This document shows positions 11,460-24,800 of a DNA stretch of 64,000 nt, in pieces. The notes beneath the pieces were generated by a model that saw only the letters and a program-made list of their open reading frames with translations, was not told the DNA's origin and ran no database searches. Where the stretch lies: assembly GCA_036320915.1 (NCBI GenBank), contig JAXBDG010000007.1, forward strand, positions 992,001 to 1,056,000, written 5' to 3'. This DNA is from Linnemannia elongata (taxonomy: Eukaryota > Mortierellomycota > Mortierellomycetes > Mortierellales > Mortierellaceae). The number at the start of each line of letters is the position of its first letter. Position 1 is the first letter of the stretch. The position numbers and the translations under genes are program-made.

Positions 11460-14400
11460 ATGGATACCTCTCAGCAAGAGGTCCTTGCAATCGCTTCGAC
11501 CTCCACCTCGCTGACTCAACCACACCAAGAAAAGCAGCAGCAATCTCAAAACGGTATTGAGGTCACTCTGCGTAACCTCTCCCTCTCAGTCATCCCCCCG
11601 CCATCGATCCTCACCCGTGTTGCTCGCAAATTAAAACTCGCGTCCAACCCAGAGAAGGACCAACAGCAACAACAGCCAACTCAAAGTGTCAACACCAACC
11701 TGACAGCGCTCGACGATGGCGACGAGAGCATCCCGATTGACGGCCAGTCGCCTGTTCACACGGTGATCAACACGCCTGGCTCCGCCCAGAAGTCTGACCG
11801 GGACCTGAGGCATGTTGGGATCAACATTTTCCGGGATGTCGATCTGACGGTTAAGCCTGGTCAAGGTTCGTCGTGTTATCATAATCATCATTTATCCGTA
11901 TAACCCTTGCATTCAATGTCCAACCGATCTACCCCCTCTCCTCTGCCCTCTTTAAAACTCTTTCTTATTCCCTTCACTTTGTTCCTGAGGCAACAATAAT
12001 GAAAGAAGAATAACGTAGATCAAGCAACAATGTTGTCCTCTCTCTCTCCCTTGCTCTTTTACTAACCAGCTTTTACTCCTCCCCTCTTCCACTAATTCTC
12101 TTCGATCGGTAAATGAATCGGCCCCTGCGTGTCGAGTAGTATGCATCATCCTTGGTGGCTCTGGCTCAGGCAAGACGACTTTGCTGAACACCATCGCCGG
12201 CCGTATGACTGGTCCTGAGGTGACGACTTCCGGCGATATCAGATGCAATGGGCAAAAGGCCAAAAAGTTCTGGAACGACGGCAGCGTGGGATACCTCCAG
12301 CAACATGACTTTCTGATGCCGTTCCTGACGTAGGTGGCAAAGAAAAATAACATCTTCTTCACCCGCTAACCCCTTTTCGAATTGTTGCAGCCAACATGCA
12401 TGTTGATTTTCCTATTGTTTGCTTGTTTATTTATTTGTTTGTTGATAGCGTGCGAGAGACTTTGACCTATGCCGCACACCTGCGTCTGCCAAGGACCATG
12501 ACTAAACAAAAGAAGCAAGAACTAGTCGAGCTCGTGCTCCTTGAACTCGGTCTGAAGGACTGTGCTGACACCAGGGTAGGTGACCCAGGTGGCGGAGAGA
12601 GTGGCAGCGGCGGTATTCGAGGCATCAGTGGAGGAGAGCGTCGTCGCGTGTCAGCTGGTATCCAGTTGTTGACAAACCCCAAAATGCTTCTCTGTGACGA
12701 AGTCACTTCAGGCAAGTCGCGTCTTTTTTTTGCGATTGCGTGTATTCCATATCAATTTTGTTGACTGTATGCAGGCAGGCGTAGGTGCACTCTCCCACTA
12801 ACATCCGATTTCCACATCCACATCCACATTCACAGGATTGGACGCCTTCTCGTCTTTCGAGGTCATGAAGACCCTGACAAAACTCGCTCGTTCCTCTCAA
12901 AAGACCATCATAATCTCAATCCACCAACCTCGCTCAGAGATTTTCAAGCTCCTGTCCGAGTCAGATGGTCAGATGGTTCTCCTATCGAGAGGCGATGTCG
13001 TCTACAGTGGACCTGTTCGCTCTGTCCTCCCCTGGATCGAGTCGACTGGTGTTGGTGTCTGTCCCTCGGGTGTCAATCCCTTTGACTACCTATTGGACCT
13101 GAGCATGGTCGACTTTGCCAGTGAGGCTATCGAAAAAGCCACGGCTGTGAGGCGCGAACTCCTTGTTCAAGCCTGGGCTGATAGGAAGAAGAACCCAAAG
13201 TTCGCTACTCTGACCAGTTGGGCCGACAATGGCGGCGAATCATCTACCCTTCAAGGCAACAGTTTGTCGTCATTTGTTTCATTGCCTGTTGACATTATTC
13301 CTAGCGGTTCTGGCCCATCCCTGTTGAGTCAGATTCGGGTCCTGACTTCTAGAGGATGGCGCAACCAAATCCGCGATAGCATTGTGCTTTGGGGCTGTAT
13401 TGGAGAGTGTATCGTCATTGGTTTGGCCGTTGGTTGCATCTTTTACCAATTGGACGATTCGCTTGAGGGCATCCGCTCTCGCACAAGTTTGGTCTATTCT
13501 GTAGGCGCTATCCAGGCATACTTAATGCTCATGATATTGATTTACCGACTATCGCAAGAGATTGTCGTTTATGATCGCGAGAGGATGGACCGTTGGTATG
13601 GACCGTTACCCCACCTCGTCAGTAGTGTTCTGTTCTCAGCTATCCCCAACATTGTGTACCCTGTCGGTAAGTTTTCTTGCATTTCCAATGTGGCAGAGAG
13701 AGGGTGGAGCAGCTGCAAGTAGGTTTCATTCTACTGCATGGTTCTAATCAGCGGTATTCAATTGGCACGTTCATAGTCTTCTCGGCCATTGTGTACTACA
13801 TGACTGGATTGCGAACGGATTCGCTGAGTCATTTCGGATGGTGGACTCTTGTCAATGTTGCTATGCAGTTTGTCACGTAAGTTCAATGCCTGCCGTCAAC
13901 GCTGGCTTGTGTCGAGTAGCCCTATTAAGAATGTCTATTTAACAAGTGGTCTTTTGTTGTTTTTTAGGTTTGCATTTGCTGTGTGCTGTTCCTCGATCGT
14001 TCGAGGCTTCTCATCCGCATCACTTTTTGCCAACGCTATCTTTGCTTTCTTTGGTGAGTGCCGGTTTCAATGAAGTACTAAATTTGACGCGCTATGTCTA
14101 TTAACACAACGTATATTTGAATCAATGTGTATATTAGGACTTTCTACTGGTTTCTTCATCGTAACCAGTTCTATTCCTGTCTGGTTACGCTGGATCAAAT
14201 ACCTGGCTTACCCCAACTTGTGCTACTCCGTCTTGGCCAGTAACGAGTTCACAGACCGCCTTTTTACCTGTCCATATGTTACACCTACGGGCGCCAGAGA
14301 TCCGCTCATGTGCGGCCCATATGATGGTAACAACGTCCTTCTTAACCAGTTGGACCTCAAGACCAACTACTATCCTGGCCCTATTGTCCAGCTGGTCTAC

Positions 14401-17051
14401 TATTTTATCGCCTTTCTCTTTATTGCCTGGTTCGCCCTGACGGTTCAAATTGTCAACCCAACCTCGATGGGATCTGGTCCCACGCTCATGGACATCTTCA
14501 TCAACCAGGCTGCCAGGATGTTCTCGCGTAAGAAGAAGGTTACCGTTCGCCAGTCTGATTCGAGCGCTTCGTCCGATACGAGTGTAGATTTGGAGAAGGC
14601 CAAGCTCGGAGAGACTCGTCTGGATGTTTTCTCGAAGGGACTGGACCGACGCGACCCTGTTACCATCCGTGTCGAAGCATTGAGCCTCTCTGTATTCTTG
14701 TCAACGTCTGAGTGGAGCTTCCGAGGTTTCTTGAGTGCATTGAAGAAGGAGACGAGGGAGAAAAAGCTCTTAAGAGAGGTTGATGTTGTTTTCCCAGCTG
14801 GAGAATTAACCGCTATTCTGGGTGGAAGTGGTGCAGGAAAGGTAGAGCTTCCTTGCTTCACAAGTTCTTCAAGTTTCAGGGTGCTCCAAAGACGAACGAT
14901 TGTTAATGACTAACGCGAAATAATAATTTATGATATAGACGAGTTTGTTGAATGCACTGCTGCATCGGACACCGGCCAACCTCAAGATGACGGGAGCCAT
15001 CTACTACAATGACACCAAGAACCCCTCGTTGCGAACTATCAATTCAGTGACTTCGTACGTTCGCCAGGACGACAACTTCTTGCTCTCCCATTTGACCGTT
15101 CGAGAGACCCTGCAGTATGCCGCCGAGTTGCAAATGGACGAGTCCATTCCAAGAGCGGACAAGTACGCCAAGGTTGAGGACATTATCGATCTCCTCGGAC
15201 TCCGAGAGTGCGCCGATGTGATCATCGGAAGTGCCGCTGTCAAGGGATGCTCAGGCGGTCAGCGCCGTCGCGTCTCAATCGGTATCCAACTCGTCACCGA
15301 GCCCTCGTGCTTGTTCTTGGATGAGCCTACAAGTGGTTTGGATGCATTAACAGGTAAGGACTGTGTGTTTATGCAGCGAAATATAAGTGCTAGATAGCTG
15401 CTGGTTATGTTTGACGCTAACATGTTTTAATGCTTCTCATATTCCCGTTTCCACAGCCAAGGCAGTGGTTTTGACCCTCAAGCAGATTGCGGCTAGTGGC
15501 AGAACGGTTATCTGCACAATCCATCAGCCCCGCGCTGACATTTGGCATGTCTTCGACAATGTGGTCCTGCTTGTGACAGGAGGATGTGCTGCTTACTCTG
15601 GACGCGCTGATAGGGTCGTCGACTATTTTGAGGAAGCTGGACACGTCGCCCCTGCCTTCACCAACGTTCCAGGTACTATTTAAAGCCTTGTGATTTACGA
15701 ACCGCGTATGGACGTGTAACTGGGAAGTATGATTTACTAACGCGCGCTCTGTCTCTTTTTCATATTAATAGATTTCATTTTGGATACTGCCTCTGTCAAC
15801 CTTCGATCCCCTCAGCTGGAAGAGGACACTAGAAAGGTCGTGGATGCCCTTGTTGATCGATTCAACGCTAACAAGAAGGAGATACTGGCATCGCAGCTAC
15901 CCTCTGACTCGCTTGGTCAGCTGCCCAAGGTCAACTCCCAGTATGCTCACTTTGGCAAGGCTTTCCCGATCCTGACGCGTCGTTCGTTTGTCAACACGTT
16001 CCGCCAGAAGGGCCTGTACTTCAACAGGGTCCTCCAACCTGTCATTGTCGCCATCATCATGACCATCTTCTTTGCACCATTGGGCAACAAGCCCAGCGAT
16101 GTCATCAGTCGCTTTGGCCTGTTGCAGCAGACGTCTCCCATCGTCTTTTCAGGCATGCTCAACAACGTCGCCATGTACCCCTTTGAGGTAAGTGTTGTAC
16201 CCTTTTCTTTCATGCCTCTCTAGGCAATAAGCGGAGGTAATGGTCAGTGTTTGCTAACACACCTTTCTCTTTCTCACGCATACTCATATCTCAGCGAGAC
16301 ATTGCATACCGTGAAATCTCTGACGGAGGATACAGTCCAACGTCGTTCTTCTTTTCGTTCCTGGTTAACGAGCTCCCTCTTGAAGTCTTTGGGTCGTTGG
16401 GAGTGACAGTATTCATGCTTGTGATCACGGAAATGAGGACGACGGTGTTGACGTTCTTTTCGTTCTGGGTCATCATGTTTGGTTATATCAACACGGGCGA
16501 GAGTGTCGGCCTGGCCTTTTCGACCTTTGCTACCCATGCTGGCTTCAACATCACCATCATGAGTGCTGTCGTAAGTCTTCTCTTCTTGCTGTTCTAGTTG
16601 TACTTTCTTCTTTCATTTGTTCTTGTTCATCATTATGGCTTTTGTTTCAATGGCCAACCAATACATCATGGACACTCACTAACCACGTCTATGTTCTTGT
16701 TATTATCATCCCCCTCGAACGAAACAGATCAGCGTGTTCTCGTTCATGACGGGATTCATGTCTCTCAACATTCCCAAGTGGTTGGCATACATCAACCATA
16801 TCTCGCTGTTCAAGTACGGATCGGTGATTATGACGCGCAATGAGTTTGAGCACAAGGTGTTTGATTGCTCGCCTGAACAAATCCAGACGGGAGCGTGTCC
16901 TTACCAGACGGGAGAGGATGTGCTCAGGTTGTTCAATTTCCAGGACAAGGACTGGAACTTGTACATGGGTCTGTTTGTCACTGTTGTGATTGCGTATCGT
17001 CTCCTGGCCTGGCTGGTGCTTGTTGCCAAGGTCAAGAGCCACCGGTGGTAG
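11460..17051 (+). CDS. Full-size ABCG transporter (two NBD-TMD halves, YOL075C/White-like)
   Basis: ATP-driven membrane exporter; substrate unknown. Exons: 11460-11865, 12140-12329, 12449-12711, 12836-13666, 13777-13876, 13968-14053, 14138-14841, 14939-15353, 15457-15672, 15772-16187, 16295-16570 and 16728-17051, giving 1408 aa. The first half has Walker A GGSGSGKTT, signature ISGGERRRVS, Walker B MLLCDEVTSGLD (Cys and Val where relatives usually have Leu/Phe and Pro) and H-loop SIHQPR. The second half has GGSGAGKTS (split by an intron), signature CSGGQRRRVS, Walker B LFLDEPTSGLD and H-loop TIHQPR. Each is followed by a hydrophobic domain of about six helices, so the order is NBD-TMD-NBD-TMD. 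Both NBDs look White-like rather than PDR-like, which points to the YOL075C group. The intron after 12711 fits only a GC donor. Confidence 0.9.
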
Positions 17052-17553
17052 CTTTTCTGTTGAATACCTTTTATTATACAATAATTATTTTATCACTATC
17101 CCGTCCATTGCGCGTGTTGTGTGCTCAGTTCTACGAACGTGGATGGATGCTACGAACATGACTATTTCAACGTGGAGCTCCCCTTTCGGAGTCGGATCAA
17201 CAATGCCACGTCTGTTCACTAAAAATACAGCCTCTTGCAGTGCGGCGATGAAATTTGTGCAGGCAGGAAAGAGAAAGAACACCTCCCTGCCCCCTTTCTT
17301 TATTCTTCTTGGTTCGTTGTACTGCTTTTCCTTTATTCTTCTTCCTCCATCGCTTATCATCTCTTTCGCCCACTTTCACCTTTTCTTTTCTTCTCTCTTT
17401 CTCTCCTTCGCTCCTTCGCTCCATTCTTCCTTCACTCGCCCCCTCTCCTCTCCATTCCCTTCTCTCCGTTCTCCTTCTCACGCCCACTGACAACATCCGA
17501 CAGAATAGAGCAGAACACTCTTACCCTTTTTTACATTCCTTCCTCTACAAGTG
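17052..17553. promoter_or_regulatory. C/T-rich interval before the first kexin
   Basis: No gene seen. The stretch 17,280-17,550 is almost pure pyrimidine on the plus strand. It is probably the promoter and leader of the kexin at 17554, combined with the 3' end of the ABC transporter. Confidence 0.45.
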
Positions 17554-20500
17554 ATGAAGCCCGTCCTCCTCTTGTTGGGTGCCTTGGCCTTCATCGCCAC
17601 CGCCCCTTCACAGACACAGGCAGCCAAGCCCCCACTGCCCTACGACGCAATCAACCATCACTACTACACCGTTAAGATCAACAACCTGGATGTCACCTCA
17701 CCCCAGGAGATTGCCCGCCATCTTGGAGTCGAGTATGTCGGTCAGGTCGGCGAGCTTAAACAGTACCATCTCTTCAGCTACGAAAAGACGACCCATGAGA
17801 AGCGAGCTGACGTCGGAGAGGTCTTTGGGCATCAACAGTTCAACTCCAGTAGCCATGATATTGTGCTTCAGAGATACCAGCAGCTCAAGGAGTCCAAGGC
17901 GTTTCACAGGGAGTTGTTACAGAGGTCTTATGCCAGCCAGTTGATCAAACGTGGAGAAGCAGGAGCAGGAGAAGAGCAATTGGTGTCTTACAACTTTCCG
18001 ACGGACATGACCTTGCATCCATTAGGACCTATCGACAAGCAGGTCCTAAGGCAACGAGTCAAGCGTGAGCTGGTTATTAATGTTGATCGTCGAGACGAGC
18101 ATGTCAAAGGGGAGGAGCAACCTCAGGATGGGACAGCGGCACACTTTGCAATCAAGGATCCGGGCTTTCAATATCAGTGGCACTTGGTGAGTGGTTACAC
18201 CGTATGGTGCTTTTAGGGACAGGACATGGAGAAGGGCTCAGTTGTCTCTTTTCACCTTATGTTTGTGTTGTTCTCTGACTTTGTTGCATGTTGTGCGACC
18301 GATACAGTTCCAAGTTGAACCGGTCGACCAGTCTGGGCCACAAGGGACAACTTGAATACAAACAATTGCAATTGTCAAAGCACGAGGCGAAAGGAAAACA
18401 ACGAGTGTTTTCATTCAGAGGCTAACTGAGATGTTTGCATGTTATTGTTATCTTGTAATAGCACAATACGCTTCAACCCGGCAACGATATCAATGTGACA
18501 GGAGTCTGGCAGCAAAATATTACCGGGAAAGGATCTATTGTGGCCATCATCGATGATGGTCTCGATGCAGAGAGTGAAGACTTGGCCGTAAACTTTGTAA
18601 GTGAGACTTGTGGAGAGAAGAGGGATAGGCGGAATAACTGATGGTTGGGTTGATCAACCTGATCAAAACCGATCAATGCTTTTATTATTCTCAGACAAGA
18701 AATCAATTCGAACTTACACAGTTGTAACACAACCTATTTCTTTGTGATGTAGCACGCAAAGGGATCGCATGATTTCAACGACAATGTCGATATTCCACTT
18801 CCTCGACTCTGGGATGACAATCATGGAACACGCTGTGCCGGAGAAATCGCATCGGCAAGAAATGACCTCTGTGGAGTCGGAATCGCATGGGATGCAAAGG
18901 TCGCAGGCGTCCGCATCCTCTCAGGACCCATCACCGATGTCCAGGAGGCAGAGGCACTCAACTACAACTACCAAGAGACTCAGATCTACTCCTGCAGTTG
19001 GGGCCCCACCGACGATGGTATCGAAATGGCAGGACCCACCGGACTCCTCATGGACGCCTTTGTTAACGGGGTGACCCAGGGACGAGGCGGTCTCGGTAGC
19101 ATCTACGTCTTTGCCACTGGCAATGGAGGACGAGCTGGCGACAACTGCAACTTTGACGGATACACCAACAGTCGCTACACCATCTCCATCGGCGCCATCT
19201 CTCGGGAAAATCATCACCCTGACTACTCAGAGGCTTGCTCTGCACAATTGGCTGTGACTTATAGTTCTGGTGACTTCAGCTGGATCGTAAGAGTTGTTTG
19301 ATTTTTTACGGCAGTATGTTTTCAATACGATGTTCATCATCTGTTCATTGAGCTAATGCCTTTTGTTTTGCTAAATAGTACACTTGCGACCGCGGCAAGA
19401 GAAACTGCTTCGAGAAACACAGCGGAACATCCGCAGCGGCGCCTATTGCTGCCGGTATTTATGCCCTTGTCCTGGAAGCCAAGTATGGGACCATCAACAG
19501 CAACCAGCCATGATGGAAATGGATATTTACACAAGGATGTGTTTACGAATATAATGTACTGACGCTAGCTGCCTCCTTTATCCCCTTGTCATAGCCCTCG
19601 TTTGAATTGGCGTGACATGCAATATCTTACTGTGAACACTGCCGTTGTGGTGGATGAAAACGATCCAGATTGGCAGGAAACTTCGACGGGACGGTTGTTC
19701 AACCACAAGTATGGATACGGAAGCCTGGACGCTTATGCTATTGTGGAACTTGCCAAAACCTGGGCCTCTGTCGGTCCTCAGGTCGCCTACGAGTCCCCCG
19801 TCATCCAGGTGAACGGCGATATTCCTTCAGGCACGGACGAGAACACTGGAGTGACGGGTAACATTGGCTTGCCCTCAGTTTTTGTTGTGACAAAGGAGGC
19901 CTTGAAGGCCGTCAAGTTTGGAAGCCTCGAGCATGTCACAGTCACTGTCAACATTAACCATCAATACCGTGGTGAAGTCGAGGTCGAGCTCCGAAGCCCT
20001 GATAGCATCATTTCTATCCTGGCACCTCAGCGACCCCACGATAAAACTACTACTGGGTTCGAAGATTGGACTTTCACCACCGTCAAGCACTGGTACGCAT
20101 TTGAATCTGTCATGCCTATTGTGCTTGAAAATTACGTTGTATGTACGCTGTAGAGTTGCGTGACTTATTTTCTTACGCTGTGCGATTCTATCATAATAGG
20201 GAGGAGGACCCCGTTGGACCTTGGACGCTGACAGTCTACGATCGCATTAATCCGGCTAACACCGGCACTTTTTTGAACTGGAAACTGGGATTGTATGGTG
20301 AGGTTGAGAACGGTCGTGCCGCCACCCCTCCAGCCAAACCTGCGCCAATACCCCCACCACCATCAGCAGCGCCTACAACATCAGCAGCTCTTCCCACTAA
20401 GACAGAGGATGCCGGTAACGCGAGCGCTGGCGAGGGACAAATGACTATCAAGATCAGCCCATTCATTTTTGTCATGTTTGCCGGTATGTTTGTTGCCATT

Positions 20501-20983
20501 GGAGCGGCGCTTTTCTTGATGTACCGTCAGAGAACCAACCCCAGGAGCGTGTTTGGATCTGGCATCAACGACGACGAAGAAGCCGGACAGCGTGGCGGAT
20601 TGCTTGGTCGTCGCGGTGACTATGAGTTTGACGAACTTCCAACCCATGAGCTGGGTGACTCGGATGACGACTCTGACGAGGACGAGAGACAGGACCCTGA
20701 CGCGCGTCGGATTGTGTTTGACAGAAGCAACCTCGTAGACTCTGACAATGAAGGAGAGACAAAGGAGGTCAAGGCTAGCCAGCGCGAGGTGACTAGCCCA
20801 TTATCAAGCGGAGAGGAGATTGGACGTGAGAGCAGTTTTGAGGAGGCAGAGGAGGAGGAGGACGATGATGATGATGATGACGAAGATGACTTTAAGGACC
20901 ATCCTGGTGGAGCTGGGTCCAAGGTCAAGGGTGATAGCTGGGACGAGTTTAGCACGCTTGTCAAGTCGAAGGATGCTCGCTAA
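17554..20983 (+). CDS. KEX2: Kexin-type proprotein convertase (S8B), copy 1
   Basis: Late-Golgi serine protease cleaving precursors after Lys-Arg. Exons: 17554-18186, 18462-18596, 18753-19286, 19379-19482, 19595-20092 and 20200-20983 (895 aa). A signal peptide (about 1-23) is followed by an S8 pro-region (HYYTVKINNLDV) and a likely autoprocessing site RQRVKR near 170. Catalytic residues are visible: Asp in AIIDDGLD (about 242), His in DDNHGTRCAGE (about 280), the oxyanion Asn in FATGNGG, and Ser in HSGTSAAAP (about 452). The P domain ends with WTLTVYDR and a FLNWKLGLYG-like strand. A Pro-rich linker, one membrane helix (FVMFAGMFVAIGAALFLMY) and a strongly acidic cytosolic tail follow. The architecture is complete. 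A diverged tandem paralogue lies 890 bases downstream. Confidence 0.95.
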
Positions 20984-21873
20984 GGAGCATATGATAGATA
21001 TCCCTTATAGATTATTCATAAAAACAATACCATCTATTTCTCAATGTACCTCGTTCCTTTTTTGATCCCATCCCTGACATACATGCAATTTTGTGGCCCC
21101 CCTTTCACATTGAATGCGAGGAAGAATGGGGGTAGGGAGGGGAGGCATGCAGGCAGACCCTGGTTCAAGGGTGCATTGGAATGAGCAAAGGGTCGTGGTT
21201 GTCGAGGGCATGCTTGTTACTTCTGTCGATAAGCGAATCATACAAAATAACATATGCAACCTTTTGGTCTCTTTACATTTCTTTTTGCTCTTCACTCTTC
21301 CTCCTACTCCTCGTCCTCGTCGCACTCTCACTTTCAACCTCACTCTCATCCTCCTCGCTCTTAATCTCAACCAGTCCAGCAACCCCTTTCCCTCACCTCC
21401 TCATCTCACTATTCTTGCCCCCGTCTCTGCCCCCCCTTACATTTTCTTTAAACTGGACATGTTCACCCTTGTTTGAGGTTTGATCGTTCTTTCCTCTTAC
21501 ACCCATCTCACTTTTCAATTACTTCCTGGTATCTACCTTCTCCCAGCCCTTACAAGCGATCCAAGGAGGAGGTGTCTTTTTCTTTTTGTTTGTTTTTGCG
21601 ACTCGACTCTACAAGAACAAAGTCCAGGCTAGGTTCGAATGAACGAACACGTTTCTCGCATTCCATTCTTTATATTTTTGTTCAACTTGTTTTTCTTCCC
21701 GCTCCTTTATTTCGACGTCCTCTCTTTTACTTTATTCTTCCTCTCCTTCTTCTCTTCTCTTCACTTTCTTGCTCAATCACCTTCTTCGGCCAGCATCTAT
21801 TCCCTGCACATCCGAACTCAAAAACACACAACTCACGGATACAACCACCCTCCAAAAAAAAAAGTCCGCGAAA
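20984..21873. promoter_or_regulatory. Interval between the two kexin genes
   Basis: No gene seen. The first part is the 3' region of copy 1. From about 21,270 on the plus strand is strongly C/T-rich, presumably the promoter and leader of copy 2. An A-rich stretch (TCCAAAAAAAAAAG) directly precedes the ATG at 21874. Confidence 0.45.
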
Positions 21874-24800
21874 ATGAGCGCACGAACCACCACAACGACA
21901 ACAACACGTCTCGTCAAGACAACCTGTATCGTCGGCTTGACTGCAGTCCTCTTGGCCTTCTTCACCAACACCCACTCTCATGCCTACACCTACGGCGGTC
22001 GGAGAGATTTTATCCCAGACTATGACCATGATACCCGAGACTATTACCTTATCCGTGCACAAGCGCCTCATTACAAACACCATCACCACCACCACAGGCT
22101 AGGAACTGGAGCAGGATCAGACGAGTATGCGTGGACTCTACACGAAGACCAACAGCGGGGGATGGGAGACTTGTTGGGTTTGCGGTTTGAGGCTGCGGTG
22201 GGGCAGTTACCGGATTATTTTCTTTACAGCGCTCCAAAGCGGTTTGTTGATGGACTGTCGTCCAGCAGTGCGCCACAGAAGCAGAAACGAACAGTAGGAG
22301 GTGGTGGTGGGTTGACGAAGAGGTCGATTGTCCCACCAGAGTTTGGCGACCCTACCTTGCAGGTCACGTCCAGTATAGATTCAAGACTAGAGCCAGAGGT
22401 TGAAGCCATACAGGTCACAGAACCAGACCCAATCGTCGAGCGGTTCCACACCCTGAAGCGAGAATATACCAAACGCCAGGAAAGGGAAGGAGGAGCAGGA
22501 TCAGGGACGGTATCACTCCGGAAGGCAAAGCGCAACGACCTGCAGGCAGAGATTGTGCAAGTCATGGGAACCATTGAACGACAGGAACTTCGACAGCGGA
22601 ATAAGAAGAGGGCTCCGCTTCCCGATTCTGATCCCAGCTTACAACACTCATCACCGGAAGGAGGGATACAGAGAGGAGAAGAAGTGGAAAGTCCGGTTCG
22701 TCGGGGTGGTGGAGATAATAGACCTGGAAGACCCAATGGTAATGAACTGGAACAGGGGGAAGAGGAAATCGAGAATGCTGCTGAGGATGAGGAGGTTGCT
22801 GAAGAAGAGGAGGGGCAGGGGCAGTCAGCGTCAGATGATGAAGGGGGTGAAGGGCAAGAAGGAGGGGAGAGCACTGAACAGGATGAAGGGAGGGAAGGAT
22901 CTGAGACGCAGGAAGAAGCGGGGGAGGGAGAGGGAGGATTGGATCCAGAGGATGACCCTAAGGCCGAGTACCAACCAGCAGGAGAAGAACAGCCCGAGGA
23001 TGGGTTTGCGCAAAAGTTTGATATTGACGATCCTGGCTTCAGATTCCAATGGCACCTGGTAAGTAGTCTACCTCTTTGTTTTTGCTTGGAAGTGTTCCTG
23101 AATGAGCTTGGACGGTGAAAGATGGCACTGCTGATACCTTCTATCATTTATTTTTATTGCTGCGTGTGCGTTTACAATGAATAGCATAATACTAAGGATA
23201 GACACGATATCAACGTTACTGGAGTCTGGGAGCAAGGTAACTGACGAGGATCTGCCGGAATGCTGGGCGACCTTATTTTTCTATGGCGTTCATACTGATA
23301 AAATTTAGATGCAGAACAGAGCATTTGTACCTCGAAAGAAAGGCATACTGACACCTCCATCCATCTGACCATTGCATAGGCATTAATGGCACAGGAGTAA
23401 ATGTGGCTATCATTGATGACGGCCTGGACTTGACGAGTGAGGATCTTGCACCCAACTTTGTAAGTTACTTGTACACTTTTTGCTTGAAAAGTCGCACCAG
23501 TTTCATGTAGCACGATGTAGAACTCACCTGCAACTTCTATGTGGACAATAGTTCAAGGAGGGTTCATGGGACTTTAATGATCGAACGGCACTTCCAATGC
23601 CAAGACTCGTAGACGACCAACACGGAACTCGCTGCGCAGGAGAAATCGCAGCCGCTAAGAACGATCTCTGCGGACTCGGCGTAGCCTACGGCGCAAAAGT
23701 AGCTGGGTTAAGGATCCTCTCCGGCCAAATCACAGATGTCGATGAAGCCGCCGCGCTCAACTATCGGTTCCAGGACAACCACATCTATTCCTGTAGCTGG
23801 GGTCCACCCGATGATGGCCAGAGCATGGATGCGCCCAAGGGCGTGGTCTTGGACGCGATGAAGAATGGGATCAAGAATGGACGGTCGGGACTGGGGAGTA
23901 TCTATGTCTTTGCGACGGGAAATGGTGGGAGTCAAGATGATGATTGTAATTTTGATGGTTATACGAATAGTTTGTATACTGTCAGTATTGGAGCCATTGA
24001 CCGGGTGGGGAGACATCCTTATTACTCAGAGGCTTGTTCTGCACAGCTTGGTGTTACCTACAGCAACGGGGGCGGCAGTGCCATCGTAAGTATCTTTTTC
24101 TTGCTCCAACCTTACCCCATCTTCTTCAACTGCAAGTTCTAGACCCAGCCTTTAACGCGTATCGTTTTTCCTATTGTCGAAATAGTATACATGCGATGTA
24201 GGAGAGCGCCGGTGCTTTGATCAACACGGCGGCACTAGCGCGGCAGCTCCCATTGCAGCGGGCATGATCGCCCTTGCCCTCTCAGTGCGTCCGGATCTCA
24301 GCTGGAGAGACATTCAATACCTCATCATGACAACCGCCATCCCCGTGTCAGTCGACGACCCAGACTGGACAAAGACCGCAGCCGGCCGGATGTTTAACCA
24401 CAAGTTTGGTTACGGAAGTTTAGACGCCTATGCACTTGTCGAAGCCGCAAAGACGTTCCAGTCCCTAGGACCCCAGACATCCTTCCACCCGGCCGCAGTT
24501 TCTGTCGATCGCAAGATCCCACAAAACGCCAAGGGTGTGGTTTCTGTACTGGAGGTGTCGCAGGAGGATCTTTTGGCGGACGAGGTTCGATTGGGGACGT
24601 TGGAGCATATTACGGTGACGGTGAATATTGAGCATGAGCGGCGTGGAGATGTGGAGGTTGTTTTGACGAGTCCAAATGGTATCGAGTCGAGACTCGGCGT
24701 CAGGCGACGGTATGATGCTGCAACGACTGGGTTCCCCAACTGGACTTTTATGACCGTCAAGCACTGGTAAAAAGCCTTCTGTGAAGTTAAGCCAACATGT

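Noticed and set aside
22224..23147. 307-codon minus-strand frame rich in Ser/Pro/Cys
   Set aside because: It mirrors the acidic E/G-rich coding exon of kexin copy 2 on the opposite strand.
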